This document shows, one piece after another, positions 56,172 through 64,000 of a DNA stretch of 64,000 bases. Origin of the DNA: Teichococcus oryzae. Its GTDB lineage: Bacteria; Pseudomonadota; Alphaproteobacteria; Acetobacterales; Acetobacteraceae. The notes beneath the pieces were generated by a model. That model ran no database searches. It was not told where the DNA came from and saw only the letters and a program-made list of their open reading frames with translations. The stretch is from assembly GCF_008386565.1 (NCBI RefSeq), contig NZ_VUKA01000006.1:159204-223203 (forward strand), given 5' to 3'. Positions within the stretch are counted from its first letter, which is position 1, and the number at the start of each line of letters is the position of its first letter. The translations under genes and the position numbers were made by a program.

Positions 56172-56975
56172 ATGGATGCCACCCTCCCCGCCGCCACCGA
56201 TCCCGACGGACCTGACTGGCAGGCGCTGCTGCGCCTGCGGGACGGCGGCGCCGTTCCACCGGCTTCGCCGCTGCGGGATTTGTTCCTGCCGGTCCTGCTG
56301 CCCTCTGGCCGGCCGGATGGGTGCATGGTGCTGGGGCGGCTGGCGCAGACCCTGGATGGCCGCATCGCCACCGCCTCGGGCTCCAGCCAGTGGATCGGCG
56401 GCCGGGGCGACATTCTGCACACCCACCGGCTGCGCGCCCTTTGCGACGCGGTGGTGATCGGCGCGGGCACGGTGCGGCACGACAATCCACGCCTGACCAC
56501 GCGCGAGGTGCCGGGGCCCTCCCCGGCGCGGATCGTGCTGGACACCAACCGCCGCCTGGGAACCGATTACGGCCTGTTCGCCGCCGGCGGCCCGCCCACC
56601 CTCCTGGTCTGCGCCGAGGATGCGGCGGGCGACGACACGCATGGCGCCGCCGAGGTGCTGCGCGCCCCGCGCGCCGCGATCGGCGGCCTCGACATCGCGG
56701 CCCTGCTGCCCATCCTGGCCGCGCGCGGGCTGCGGCGGCTGTTTGTGGAGGGCGGCGGGCTGACCGTGTCCCGCTTCCTGGCGGCGGGCTGCCTGGACCG
56801 GCTGCACGTCACCGTGGCGCCGGTGCTGCTCGGCAGCGGCATACCCGCCTTCACCTTGCCGGAGGCGGCGCGCATCGCCGATGGGCTGCGGTTCGAATGG
56901 CAGGTGCATCCGCTGGGGCAGGATGTGCTGTTCGACATCGCGCTGCACCGTGCCCGCCCGGCAGTCTGCACGTGA
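56172..56975 (+). CDS. RibD C-terminal-type reductase (dihydrofolate reductase fold), first gene of a five-gene overlapping operon
   Basis: A 267-residue protein with only the reductase half of RibD; the zinc deaminase domain is absent. RibD_C blocks: MVLGRLAQTLDGRIATASGSSQWIGG near 53-78, HTHRLRALCDAVVIGAGTVRHDNPRLT near 83-109, LFVEGGGLTVSRFL near 190 and VTVAPVLLGSGIPAF near 214-228. In riboflavin synthesis this fold reduces a ribosylamino-pyrimidine with NADPH. The N-terminal 45 residues are extra. The stop overlaps the next start (GTGA, 56972-56975). Context with a PTPS homologue, GT and methyltransferase suggests reduction of a pterin or pyrimidine intermediate other than the riboflavin one; this is inference. 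Confidence 0.85.
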   Translation: MDATLPAATDPDGPDWQALLRLRDGGAVPPASPLRDLFLPVLLPSGRPDGCMVLGRLAQTLDGRIATASGSSQWIGGRGDILHTHRLRALCDAVVIGAGTVRHDNPRLTTREVPGPSPARIVLDTNRRLGTDYGLFAAGGPPTLLVCAEDAAGDDTHGAAEVLRAPRAAIGGLDIAALLPILAARGLRRLFVEGGGLTVSRFLAAGCLDRLHVTVAPVLLGSGIPAFTLPEAARIADGLRFEWQVHPLGQDVLFDIALHRARPAVCT

Positions 56976-57973
56976 CCATCGCCCGCAGCTTCTGGATCAC
57001 CGCGCCTGGGCGCGCCGAGATCCGCGCCGCCGCCTTGCCGCCCCGCGCCGCCAGCCAGGCCCTGGTCCGCGCGGTGGCCAGCGGCATTTCCCGCGGCACG
57101 GAACGGCTGGTGTTCCAGGGCCAGGTGCCGGAAAGCCAGTGGGGCGCGATGCGCGCCCCGTTGCAGGCCGGCGATTTCCCTTTCCCCATCGCCTATGGCT
57201 ATGCGGCGGTGGGCGTGGCCGAGGAAGCCCCGTCCGAATTGCAGGGCCGGCGCGTCTTCTGCCTCCATCCGCATGCCGACCGCTTCCTGGCCCCCGCCAC
57301 CATGTGCATCCCGGTGCCGGATGCGGTGCCGGACCACCGGGCCGTGCTGGCGGCCAACATGGAAACGGCGCTCAACATCGCCTGGGATGCGGGAACATTG
57401 CCGGGGGAGCGCATCCTGGTGGTCGGCGCGGGCGTGGTCGGGCTGCTTTCCGCCTGGCTGCTGGCGCGCATCCCCGGAACCGAGGTCACGGTGGTGGACA
57501 CCGACCCCGCCCGCCGCGCGGTGGCCGAGGCACTCGGCGCCCGCTTCGCGGCGCCGGAGCAAAGCCCGGGCGGCCAGGAGCTGATCATCCATGCTTCCGC
57601 CAATCCCGAAGGGCTTCGCCACGCGCTGCGCCACGCCGCCTTCGAGGCACGCATCCTCGAAGCGTCCTGGTATGGCGACAAGCCGGTGACGCTGCCCCTG
57701 GGCGAGGAGTTCCATGCGAAGCGGCTGACCCTGCGCGCCACCCAGGTCGGCGCCGTGTCGCCGCCGCTGCGCGGGCGGCGCAGCCATGCCGAGCGCCTGG
57801 CTTTGGCGCTCCGCCTGCTCGGCGACCCGGCGCTGGACGCGTTGTGCGGGCCGCATGTCCCCTTCGACGAATTGCCGGCCCGCATGGCCAGCCTGCTCGG
57901 CCCACCGCCCGCGGGCGAGGCCGCGCCGCTCTGCCCCATTGTCACCTACGAGGATAAGCGATGTTCAGCCTGA
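56972..57973 (+). CDS. Zinc-ADH-like medium-chain dehydrogenase, second gene of the operon
   Basis: A 333-residue MDR-superfamily protein starting at GTG. Seen: SGISRGTERLVFQGQVPESQWGAMRAPLQAGDFPFPIAYGYAAVG near 36-80, a pattern typical of the zinc-binding alcohol dehydrogenases in such pterin-associated clusters, and the Rossmann loop ILVVGAGVVGLLSAWLLAR near 148-166 with VDTD after beta-2, suggesting NAD preference. The classical structural-zinc Cys lobe is missing, and the usual GHE active-site motif is not evident. The C-terminus overlaps the next gene by 13 nt. Substrate unknown; a pterin side-chain carbonyl or sugar alcohol is possible. Confidence 0.82.
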   Translation: MTIARSFWITAPGRAEIRAAALPPRAASQALVRAVASGISRGTERLVFQGQVPESQWGAMRAPLQAGDFPFPIAYGYAAVGVAEEAPSELQGRRVFCLHPHADRFLAPATMCIPVPDAVPDHRAVLAANMETALNIAWDAGTLPGERILVVGAGVVGLLSAWLLARIPGTEVTVVDTDPARRAVAEALGARFAAPEQSPGGQELIIHASANPEGLRHALRHAAFEARILEASWYGDKPVTLPLGEEFHAKRLTLRATQVGAVSPPLRGRRSHAERLALALRLLGDPALDALCGPHVPFDELPARMASLLGPPPAGEAAPLCPIVTYEDKRCSA

Positions 57974-58362
57974 CCGTCGCCGACCACATCATGGTCGCGC
58001 ACAGCTTCCGCGGCGAGGCGTTCGGCCCCGCCCAGCGCGTCCACGGCGCCACCTTCGTGGTGGAGGCCGAGTTCCGCGCACCGAAGCTGGATGACGCCAA
58101 CCTGCTGGTGGACATCGCCGCCGCGCGCGTCGAGCTGCGCCGCATCCTGGACGAGATCGACTACCGCAACCTGGACGAGGAACCCCGCTTCGCCGGGCAG
58201 AACACCAGCACGGAGTTCCTTTGCCATCACATCCATGGCGCGCTGGCCGCGGCGGTCAGGGAAGGACGGCTCGGCGAAAGCGGCAGGTCGGTGCGGTCGA
58301 TCAAGGTTCTGATGCGCGAAAGCCCCCTCGCCTGGGCGGCCTATGAGGCGGATCTGGCATGA
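57961..58362 (+). CDS. Divergent 6-pyruvoyl/6-carboxytetrahydropterin synthase homologue
   Basis: A 133-residue T-fold protein of the PTPS/QueD family. N-terminal VADHIMVAHSFRGEAFGPAQRVHGATFVVEAEF (residues about 6-38) aligns with the zinc region, whose usual form has AAH, a catalytic Cys, then HGHNY. Here the second zinc His of HGH is Ala (VHGATF) and no Cys is present between the motifs. The middle DEIDYRNLDEEPRFAGQNTSTEFL near 61-84 and the terminal RESPLAWAAYEADL near 119-132 are well kept, including the Glu before SPLAWA. It is thus related but unlikely to be ordinary QueD. It overlaps both neighbours, so it is fixed in the operon. Confidence 0.85.
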   Translation: MFSLTVADHIMVAHSFRGEAFGPAQRVHGATFVVEAEFRAPKLDDANLLVDIAAARVELRRILDEIDYRNLDEEPRFAGQNTSTEFLCHHIHGALAAAVREGRLGESGRSVRSIKVLMRESPLAWAAYEADLA

Positions 58363-59402
58363 AGCTCGCCCTGCTCGTTCCTGGCCCGTTCAGCACGGTG
58401 TCGGGCGGCTACGGCTATGACCGGAGGCTGGTGGAGGGCTTCCGCCAGGCGGGCCACGAGGTGCGGGTGGTGGAACTGGATGGACGCCATCCCCTGCCGG
58501 ACATGGCGGCCCAGGCCGCGGCCCGCGCCGCCCTGGACGCCGTGCCTTCCGATACATGCCTGATCATCGACGGCCTCGGCCTGCCGGCCTTCGCGCCCTT
58601 CGCCGATGAGCTGGAGGCGCGTGGGGCCATCGGCCTGATCCATCACCCGACCGCCATCGAGCCCGGCTTCGACGAGGAGGAGCGTGACGACCTGCGCCAG
58701 CGCGAAACGCTGCTGTTCCCCCGCATGGCGCGCCTTGTCGCCACATCCCGCCTGACCGCCGACCGGCTTTCCGGCGAGTTCGGCGCCGATGCCGCGCGCA
58801 TTGGCGTGGTGGAGCCGGGAACCGATCCGGCGCCGCGCAGCCAGGGCTCGGGCGGGCCGGGCTGCGCCATCCTGTCCGTCGCGGTGCTGGTGCCGCGCAA
58901 GGGCCATGACGTGCTGATGCGCGCGCTGTCCAAGCTCAGCGACCTCGACTGGAAGCTCACCATCGCCGGCGCCCCGCGCGACCGGGTGCATGCGCAAAGC
59001 CTAGCCGCGCTGGCGGAGGAACTCAGCATCGCGCAGCGCGTCACCTTTGCCGGCGAAGTGGCGCAGGACGATCTGGAAGCCCTTTACGCCCGCGCCGACC
59101 TGTTCGCCCTGGCGACCCACTGGGAAGGCTACGGCATGGCGGCGGCCGAGGCGCTGGCGCATGGCCTGCCACTGGCCATTACCGCCGGCGGCGCCATCGC
59201 CGATCTGGTGCCGCTGCAGGCCGGGGTGATCTCGCCGCCCGGCGACGTTGCTTCCCTGTCCCGCGCCATGCGCCGCCCGATCTATGACACGCGGCTGCGC
59301 GCCGAGATGGCGGACGCCGCCTGGGCCGCAGGGCAGAAGCTGCCGCGCTGGAACGACCGCGCCGGCGCCTTCATCGCCGAGATCGAGCGGGCCAGCGCGT
59401 GA
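58359..59402 (+). CDS. Glycosyltransferase family 4 protein, fourth gene of the operon
   Basis: A 347-residue GT-B glycosyltransferase. The N-terminal MKLALLVPGPFSTVSGGYGYDRRLVEGFRQAGHEVRVVEL is the acceptor-side Rossmann domain. The GT4 donor domain shows LSVAVLVPRKGHDVLMRALSKL near 169-190, FAGEVAQDDLEALYARADLFALATHWEGYGMAAAEALAHGLP near 228-268, including the EGYGMAAAE form of the EX7E motif, and AGGAIADLVP. It has no membrane segment, so a soluble, small-molecule acceptor is plausible. It is coupled to the PTPS homologue (ATGA) and to the methyltransferase (GTGA). The sugar donor cannot be named. Confidence 0.88.
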   Translation: MKLALLVPGPFSTVSGGYGYDRRLVEGFRQAGHEVRVVELDGRHPLPDMAAQAAARAALDAVPSDTCLIIDGLGLPAFAPFADELEARGAIGLIHHPTAIEPGFDEEERDDLRQRETLLFPRMARLVATSRLTADRLSGEFGADAARIGVVEPGTDPAPRSQGSGGPGCAILSVAVLVPRKGHDVLMRALSKLSDLDWKLTIAGAPRDRVHAQSLAALAEELSIAQRVTFAGEVAQDDLEALYARADLFALATHWEGYGMAAAEALAHGLPLAITAGGAIADLVPLQAGVISPPGDVASLSRAMRRPIYDTRLRAEMADAAWAAGQKLPRWNDRAGAFIAEIERASA

Positions 59403-60286
59403 GCGAGGAATTCGACGGCGACTGGCTCGACCTGCGCGAGCCCTTCGATGCGCGCGCGCGCCATGCGGGCCTCGCCCTGGATCTGGCGGAGCTGCTGCCG
59501 CCGCGCCCGCATCTGGTGGATCTCGGGGCCGGGACCGGCGCGCTGCTGCGCTGGCTGGCGCCGATCCTGAACCGTTCGCAGCGCTGGACGCTGGTGGATG
59601 CCGATGCCGGTCTGCTGGCACGCGCCTTCGCCACCATCGAGGAACGCGCCATCGGCGCCGGCTGGGCCACCACCTGGCCGCGCCGCGACACCTTGCTGGT
59701 GCACACGCCGCAGGGCGTGTGGCGGGTCGATGCGCGCACCGCCGATTTGTCCGGCGGCGCATCCGCATTGCCGCTGGACGGCGCCGATGCGGTGGTCAGC
59801 ACAGCCTTGTGCGACCTTGTTTCCCGGCGCTGGGTGAACGCCATGGCGGCCACGCTGCGGGTGCCCTTCTATGCCGCGCTCAACGTCAACGGGCAGGAGC
59901 GCTTCTTTCCGCCCCATCCCGCCGACCGGCTGGTCGCCCATGGCTTCGCCCGCGACCAGATCCGCGACAAGGGCTTCGGTGGCCGCGCCCTGGGTCCGCG
60001 GGCACCGCGTGCCATGGCGGAGGCCTTCCGCGCCATGGGCTTCCATGTGCGCACCGCGCCGAGCCCCTGGCTCGTCGGCGCCAACACGCCTGTCATGGCC
60101 GATACCCTGGCGGAAGGCCATGGCCGCGCCGCGCTATCGGCATTGCCGCGCGGCATGGCCCCGTTGATCCGCGGCTGGATGGAAGCACGGCGCGCGCAGG
60201 CCATGCGGGGCAGGCTGGGCGCGCGCATAGGGCATACGGATCTTCTGGCTGTTCCAATGGCTGTTCCGACGACCGGAAGAAGCTGA
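59399..60286 (+). CDS. SAM-dependent methyltransferase (class I-like), fifth gene of the operon
   Basis: A 295-residue protein starting at GTG. Motif I is PHLVDLGAGTGALLRWLAPIL near 37-57, and TLVDADAGLLARAF near 64-77 carries the acidic SAM-ribose ligand. A likely motif IV block, GADAVVSTALCDLVSRRWV, is near 128-146. The C-terminal third, ending near LLAVPMAVPTTGRS, is family-specific. It starts within the glycosyltransferase stop and ends the overlapping operon; the next gene begins 71 nt later. The methyl acceptor is unknown. Confidence 0.85.
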   Translation: MSEEFDGDWLDLREPFDARARHAGLALDLAELLPPRPHLVDLGAGTGALLRWLAPILNRSQRWTLVDADAGLLARAFATIEERAIGAGWATTWPRRDTLLVHTPQGVWRVDARTADLSGGASALPLDGADAVVSTALCDLVSRRWVNAMAATLRVPFYAALNVNGQERFFPPHPADRLVAHGFARDQIRDKGFGGRALGPRAPRAMAEAFRAMGFHVRTAPSPWLVGANTPVMADTLAEGHGRAALSALPRGMAPLIRGWMEARRAQAMRGRLGARIGHTDLLAVPMAVPTTGRS

Positions 60287-60357
60287 AGGCCGGGAACGAT
60301 CCGGCCATATTTCTGTTTCGCGCGCGGGCCGCCGCCGCCTTTCCGAAGGGCATGACC

Positions 60358-61605
60358 ATGCTGCTGGGCTGCATCGCCGACGATTTCACCGGCGCCACGG
60401 ATCTCGCCGCCATGTTGGTGGCCCAGGGCATGCGCACCGCGCAGGTGATCGGCACGCCGGACGGTCCGCTGCCCGAGGCCGACGCGATCGTTGTGGCCCT
60501 GCCCTCCCGCGCCGCCCCGGTGGCGGACGCCGTGCGCGACAGCCTGGCGGCCTGCGAAGCCTTGCTGGCCGCCGGCGCGAAGCAGATCTTCCTGAAATAC
60601 GCTTCCACCTTCGACAGCACGGAAAGCGGCAATATCGGCCCCGTGGCCGACGCGTTGCTGCACCGCCTGCAGGCCGGCTTCGCCATAGCCTGCCCGGCCT
60701 TTCCCGCCACCGGCCGCTTTGTCTTCCATGGCCATCTGTTTGTCGGCCATGCGCTGCTGAACGAAAGCGGCATGCAACACCATGCGCCGACGCCCATGCG
60801 CGATGCCAACCTGGTTCGCGTGCTGGCGCGGCAAACGGAAGGCGGGGTCGGGCTGATCCCCTTCGCCGTGGTCGAACAAGGCGCAGCCCCGATCCGCGCC
60901 GCCGCGTCCCAGCTGGCGGAGCGCGGCCGCCGCTACGCCATCGCCGACGCCGTGACGGACGCGCATCTCCTGGCGCTCGGCGAGGCCTGCGCGGAACACG
61001 CCCTGGTCACCGGCGGGTCGGGCCTTGCCATGGGTTTGCCGGAGAATTTCCGTCGCAAGGGCCTGCTGCCGGATCGCGGCGATGCCGACCTGCTGCCGCC
61101 GCCCACCGGCGCCATGGCGGTGCTGGCCGGCTCCTGCGCCCGCGCCACCCTGGCGCAGATCGGGCTGGCGCGCGGCCACCTGCCGACGCTGGAACTGGAT
61201 GTGCTGGCAACGCCGGAGCTGCCCGCCCTGGTCGCTCAGGCCGCCGAATGGATCGAGGGCCGCCTGTCCGGGGAACGCCCCGTGGTGATCGCGACCTCCG
61301 CGCCCCCCGAGCGCGTGCTGGCCCTGCGCAGCAGGCTCGGCGCCGAGGCGGCTGACGCGCTGGTGCGGGATGCGCTGGCCGCGGTCGCGCAGCTGCTGAC
61401 CGAACGCGGTGTGCGCCGGCTGGTCGTGGCCGGCAGCGACACGGCGGAAACGGTGGTGCGGCGCCTCGGCATCGGCATGCTGCGCGTCGGCCCGCAGATC
61501 GATCCGGGCGTGCCATGGTGCTTCGCCGAGGCGGAGGAGCTGCACCTGGCCTTGAAGCCCGGCCCTTCCGGCGCGCGCGACTTCTTCCTCAAGGCCTTTG
61601 ACTGA
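60358..61605 (+). CDS. otnK: Four-carbon acid sugar kinase family protein
   Basis: A 415-residue DUF1537-type kinase that phosphorylates 3-oxo-tetronate or related four-carbon sugar acids. The N-terminal MLLGCIADDFTGATDLAAMLV is the family signature with the catalytic Asp pair, followed by KYASTFDSTESGNIGPVADALL near 80-101 (substrate binding) and the C-terminal nucleotide-binding region VVAGSDTAETVVRRLGI near 361-377. The ATG at 60358 is preferred over 60352 because AAGGG lies about 8 nt upstream. The usual partners (OtnC aldolase, OtnI isomerase) are absent nearby. Convergent with the next gene. Confidence 0.9.
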   Translation: MLLGCIADDFTGATDLAAMLVAQGMRTAQVIGTPDGPLPEADAIVVALPSRAAPVADAVRDSLAACEALLAAGAKQIFLKYASTFDSTESGNIGPVADALLHRLQAGFAIACPAFPATGRFVFHGHLFVGHALLNESGMQHHAPTPMRDANLVRVLARQTEGGVGLIPFAVVEQGAAPIRAAASQLAERGRRYAIADAVTDAHLLALGEACAEHALVTGGSGLAMGLPENFRRKGLLPDRGDADLLPPPTGAMAVLAGSCARATLAQIGLARGHLPTLELDVLATPELPALVAQAAEWIEGRLSGERPVVIATSAPPERVLALRSRLGAEAADALVRDALAAVAQLLTERGVRRLVVAGSDTAETVVRRLGIGMLRVGPQIDPGVPWCFAEAEELHLALKPGPSGARDFFLKAFD

Positions 61606-61615
61606 AGGCGCGTGC

Positions 61616-62515
61616 CTACTCCGCTTCCTTTTGCGGCAATGGTGCGAACACCGTCAGCGCCTTGGGCAGCGTCCGGTAGCGCAGCGGCGTGCGCATCATC
61701 GTGATCTCCCCATCCATCGACACCCGGAGGTAGCGGCGCGAGGAACGGATCTCGGCCTCGCACACCGCGCGCATCTCGAACTCGCGCTCTTCCTTCAGCC
61801 GTCCCAGCACGGCGCGCAGCAACATGCGCAGGATGGCCCAGCGGCTGCTGTGGCGGGTGATGCAGAGGCAAAGCTCGCCGCGATCCAGGCGCGGGCGGCG
61901 GCCGGCGCGCGGCAACGTCGTCTCGTACATGTTGTTGCCGACAAAGACGAGCGGCGTCATCAGCCGCTCGCCCCATCCCTCGGCGCTGACCGCAAGGCGG
62001 TGCCGGGTGAAGCGCGCCAGCGTGCGAACACTGGCCAGCAGCATGGCCGGCATCTTGCGCCAGCCATGCTTCTGCTGCCGTTCCCGCTCCCGCACCATTT
62101 CCGGATAAAGCCCGACGGTCGAGTTGTTCAGGAAGACGCGGCCATTCACCTCGGCCAGGTCGATGCGCAGGAGGTGGTGCGCGGCGATCACCGCGACGGC
62201 GCCCTTTTCCTCCAGCGGAACGCCGAGGTCGCGGCAGAAATGGTTGCGCGTGCCGAGCGGCAGGACCCCGAAGGGCTTGCCGCTGCCTGCCATCAGCCGG
62301 GCCACGGTGCCCAGCGTGCCGTCGCCGCCGCCAGCGACGATGCCATCCCAGTCTTCCGCAAGGGCGGCGCGGACCGCATCCTCCAGCGCCTCCCCCTGCA
62401 CTTCGGTGACCGAGGCCAGGATGCCGTGCGCGGCGAATTCTTCGGCCAGCCGGGCGGTCACATCCTCTCCTCCGACCGATCCGCCCCAGGCATTGACGAT
62501 CACCTTCAGCCGCAT
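61616..62515 (-). CDS. Diacylglycerol/lipid kinase family protein
   Basis: A 299-residue member of the DAGK_cat (YegS-like) family. The nucleotide motif GGGDGTLGTVARLM is near 64-77, followed by VLPLGTRNHFCRDLG near 84-98, as in YegS/BmrU-type lipid kinases. The C-terminal half is the beta-sandwich domain (YLRVSMDGEITMMRTPLRYR near 260-280). The ATG at 62515 is chosen because GAGG lies 9 nt upstream; the ATG two codons earlier (62521) has only a 3-nt spacing. Lipid substrate unknown. It follows the hydroxyacid dehydrogenase by 74 nt on the same strand. Confidence 0.87.
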   Translation of the reverse strand: MRLKVIVNAWGGSVGGEDVTARLAEEFAAHGILASVTEVQGEALEDAVRAALAEDWDGIVAGGGDGTLGTVARLMAGSGKPFGVLPLGTRNHFCRDLGVPLEEKGAVAVIAAHHLLRIDLAEVNGRVFLNNSTVGLYPEMVRERERQQKHGWRKMPAMLLASVRTLARFTRHRLAVSAEGWGERLMTPLVFVGNNMYETTLPRAGRRPRLDRGELCLCITRHSSRWAILRMLLRAVLGRLKEEREFEMRAVCEAEIRSSRRYLRVSMDGEITMMRTPLRYRTLPKALTVFAPLPQKEAE

Positions 62516-62589
62516 GGCCATGCACCTCGCTTCATGGCGGGGCAAAGCGCCAGCGGCGGCGGGGTTTCCGCCACGCTGGCGCCAGTCGC

Positions 62590-63579
62590 TCATGCCAGGG
62601 CGGTGAGGTCGATCTCGTCCAGCAGCGCCTCGTCGCGCAGGAACCGGCCGATATTGGCGGTGGCGCCTGCCACCTTGGCCTGCATCGCATCCAGCGTGCC
62701 GGCGGCGACATGCGGCGTCAGCACCACGTTCGGCAGGCCAAGGAGTGGGTTGTCGGGGCGCGGCGGCTCCGGCTCGAACACATCGACGGCGGCGGCGCGG
62801 ATGAGGCCGCCGCGCAGCGCCTCGGCCAGCGCCGCCTCGTCCACCACCGCGCCCCGGGCGCAGTTCACCAGCACGGCGTCGCGCCGCATCTGGCGGAACG
62901 CCTCGGCGCCGAACAGGTGATGGGTCTGCGGCGTGGCGGGAAGGTGCAGGGTGATGACCTCGGCTTCCCGCAGCAGCTCCGGCAGCTCGACCCGGCGGAA
63001 GTTCAGGGCCAGTTCCAGGCCTTCCGGCAGCTTCTGGTAAGGATCGACATACAGGCCCCTCACCTTGAAGGGCTGCAGAAGCGCCGCAACGGCGGAGCCG
63101 ATGCGGCCCATGCCGACGATCCCGACGGTGCGGCCGCGCAGGTTGCGGGTTTCGGTGCGGAGCGAGGTGCCCATCCAGTTGCCGTTGCGCATGGCGGCAT
63201 CGACGCGCGGGATCTGCCGCAACGTGGCGAACATCAGGGCCAGGGCGTGCTCGCTGACCACATCGGCCGTGCCCGATGGATTGATGGCGAGGCGGATCCC
63301 GCGCGCCCGCATCTCGGCGATGGGCGTTTCCCCTTCCCAACCGACGCCCTGATGCTGGACCAGCTTCAGCCGCGTCGCATGGGCCACCCATTCGGGGCGC
63401 AGCACGGCGGGAGCGACGATCACCACATCGGCGAGCGGCAGCTTCTCCAGCCGCTCCGCATCGTCATTGCTGGACAGGGTCATCAGCTCGGAGCCTTCCG
63501 GCATCCGGGCGCGCCACATGTCGTAGACGGATTGCGGTGCGTGGCTGAGATACAGGACACGGCGGATATTGTCGGTCAT
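62590..63579 (-). CDS. D-isomer specific 2-hydroxyacid dehydrogenase
   Basis: A 329-residue NAD-dependent dehydrogenase. The Rossmann loop VGIVGMGRIGSAVA is near 147-160. Catalytic residues: Arg in VNCARGAVVDEAAL near 235, Glu in AVDVFEPEPPRPDNPLL near 264 and His in VVLTPHVAAGT near 285. The N-terminal substrate-binding domain has LKLVQHQGVGWEGETP near 75-90. Two adjacent ATGs (63582 and 63579) are both served by GGAGAGGAA; the second is taken. Phosphoglycerate- or glyoxylate-reductase-like subgroups cannot be separated. Substrate unknown. Confidence 0.9.
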   Translation of the reverse strand: MTDNIRRVLYLSHAPQSVYDMWRARMPEGSELMTLSSNDDAERLEKLPLADVVIVAPAVLRPEWVAHATRLKLVQHQGVGWEGETPIAEMRARGIRLAINPSGTADVVSEHALALMFATLRQIPRVDAAMRNGNWMGTSLRTETRNLRGRTVGIVGMGRIGSAVAALLQPFKVRGLYVDPYQKLPEGLELALNFRRVELPELLREAEVITLHLPATPQTHHLFGAEAFRQMRRDAVLVNCARGAVVDEAALAEALRGGLIRAAAVDVFEPEPPRPDNPLLGLPNVVLTPHVAAGTLDAMQAKVAGATANIGRFLRDEALLDEIDLTALA

Positions 63580-63695
63580 CATTTCCTCTCCGGCGGCCGA
63601 GTTGGCGCTGAGGAGGCAGGCTAAAGCAGAACCGGCCCGCCGGAAATCCGGGAGGATCTCCAACAGGCCGGTTCATCGTCACGGCGTGGCGCGCG

Positions 63696-64000
63696 TCAGT
63701 TGCCCGGCGCGGTGTCAACCGGCATCTCGGGCACCGCCTCGGGCAGCGCTTCCGGCATGTTCGGCACGCTCGGCACGGCTTCCTTTTCGGCCTTGCGGCG
63801 GGCGCGGGTGGCCGCCCCCTTCTTCGCGGCCGCGATGCGGGCGGGATCGGAGCCCTTCTCCGCTGGCGCGGCGGCCTTGCGCATGGCGGGCTTCTTCACC
63901 GCGGCAGGGCGGGCGGCGCGAAGCGTCGCCGTCGCCTTGGCCCGGCTGGTCGCCGCCTTCTTCGGCGCCGCCGCCGTCTTGCGCGCGGTGCTCGTCCGCG
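63696..64000 (-). CDS. Lys/Ala/Pro-rich histone H1-like protein, C-terminal part (runs off the window)
   Basis: The minus-strand frame open from the window edge to a stop at 63696 encodes a low-complexity basic tail: repeats of the KxAA/PAKKAA type (KTAAAPKKAATSRAKATATLRAARPAAVKKPAMRK spread over 63890-63990), then a less basic end with PSVPNMPEALPEAVPEMP. Such tails occur in AlgP-like and histone H1-like nucleoid proteins. No domain is visible and the start lies beyond the window. Role in DNA binding is inference from composition. Confidence 0.6.
   Translation of the reverse strand, partial: RTSTARKTAAAPKKAATSRAKATATLRAARPAAVKKPAMRKAAAPAEKGSDPARIAAAKKGAATRARRKAEKEAVPSVPNMPEALPEAVPEMPVDTAPGN

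Noticed and set aside
62516-63391. Upstream extension of the lipid-kinase frame
   Set aside because: It overlaps the hydroxyacid dehydrogenase in another frame; the kinase domain begins at the SD-supported ATG near 62515.

Overview
The window is about 64 kb of GC-rich chromosome, probably near 70% GC by eye, from an alphaproteobacterium most like Acetobacteraceae (Roseomonas-type). This rests on gene content: an alphaproteobacterial RpoH, a hisZ-purA pair, small DUF6476-like and DUF6134-like proteins, a TRAP transporter beside protocatechuate genes, and the codon style. Most genes are chromosomal housekeeping or metabolic genes. No CRISPR array, complete transposon, prophage or rRNA operon was seen.

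Layout. 1-6.4 kb: the start of trigger factor, tRNA-Leu(UAG), an aminotransferase, a GH15-fold protein with eroded motifs, and an AceE/transketolase-like enzyme. 6.5-10.2 kb: an EAL protein, malonyl-CoA decarboxylase and the NAD(P)HX repair enzyme Nnr. 10.4-16 kb: a co-directional run of TRAP transporter (DctPQM type), a PcaD-PcaC fusion and pcaB, pointing to uptake and beta-ketoadipate degradation of aromatic acids. 16.3-21.5 kb: two tandem paralogous lipoproteins, a ligase-associated DNA-repair helicase with its PdeM nuclease, and a second metallophosphatase. 21.6-28.4 kb: a stress-type protein, an LldD-family FMN enzyme, a DUF6134 protein, SixA-like phosphatase with a CHAD protein, an SNase-like protein, and gltA with a strong terminator. 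28.5-30.1 kb: an AT-richer accessory patch with one orphan gene and a flavoprotein fragment. 30.1-36.6 kb: a large MHYT-PAS-PAS-GGDEF-EAL protein, tRNA-Glu(CUC), a DUF6476-like membrane protein, rluD, rpoH and an RTX-repeat protein. 36.8-39.3 kb: hisZ-purA.

39.4-48.2 kb: a lipoprotein, then a predicted peptide-ligation locus (transglutaminase-DUF2126 protein, circularly permuted ATP-grasp/alpha-E protein, second transglutaminase). It looks damaged: the end of alpha-E and the start of the second transglutaminase appear deleted, and a one-base contraction in a C run breaks the remaining frame. OpgC and an SGNH hydrolase follow. 48.2-50.3 kb: an M20-type amidohydrolase and an SDR. 50.4-56.1 kb: queuosine genes in two blocks (queA-tgt-queF-queG, and queC with a YhhQ/VUT-type transporter), with a small unknown gene between.

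56.2-60.3 kb holds the best candidate for an undescribed system: five genes overlapping end to end, encoding a RibD-type reductase, a zinc-ADH-like dehydrogenase, a very divergent 6-pyruvoyl/6-carboxytetrahydropterin synthase homologue, a GT4 glycosyltransferase and a SAM methyltransferase. The PTPS homologue lacks one of the usual zinc histidines and the usual catalytic cysteine. The set reads like a pathway for a reduced, glycosylated and methylated pterin- or pyrimidine-derived small molecule. 60.3-64 kb: OtnK kinase, a diacylglycerol-kinase-family protein, a D-2-hydroxyacid dehydrogenase and the tail of a Lys/Ala/Pro-rich histone-like protein.
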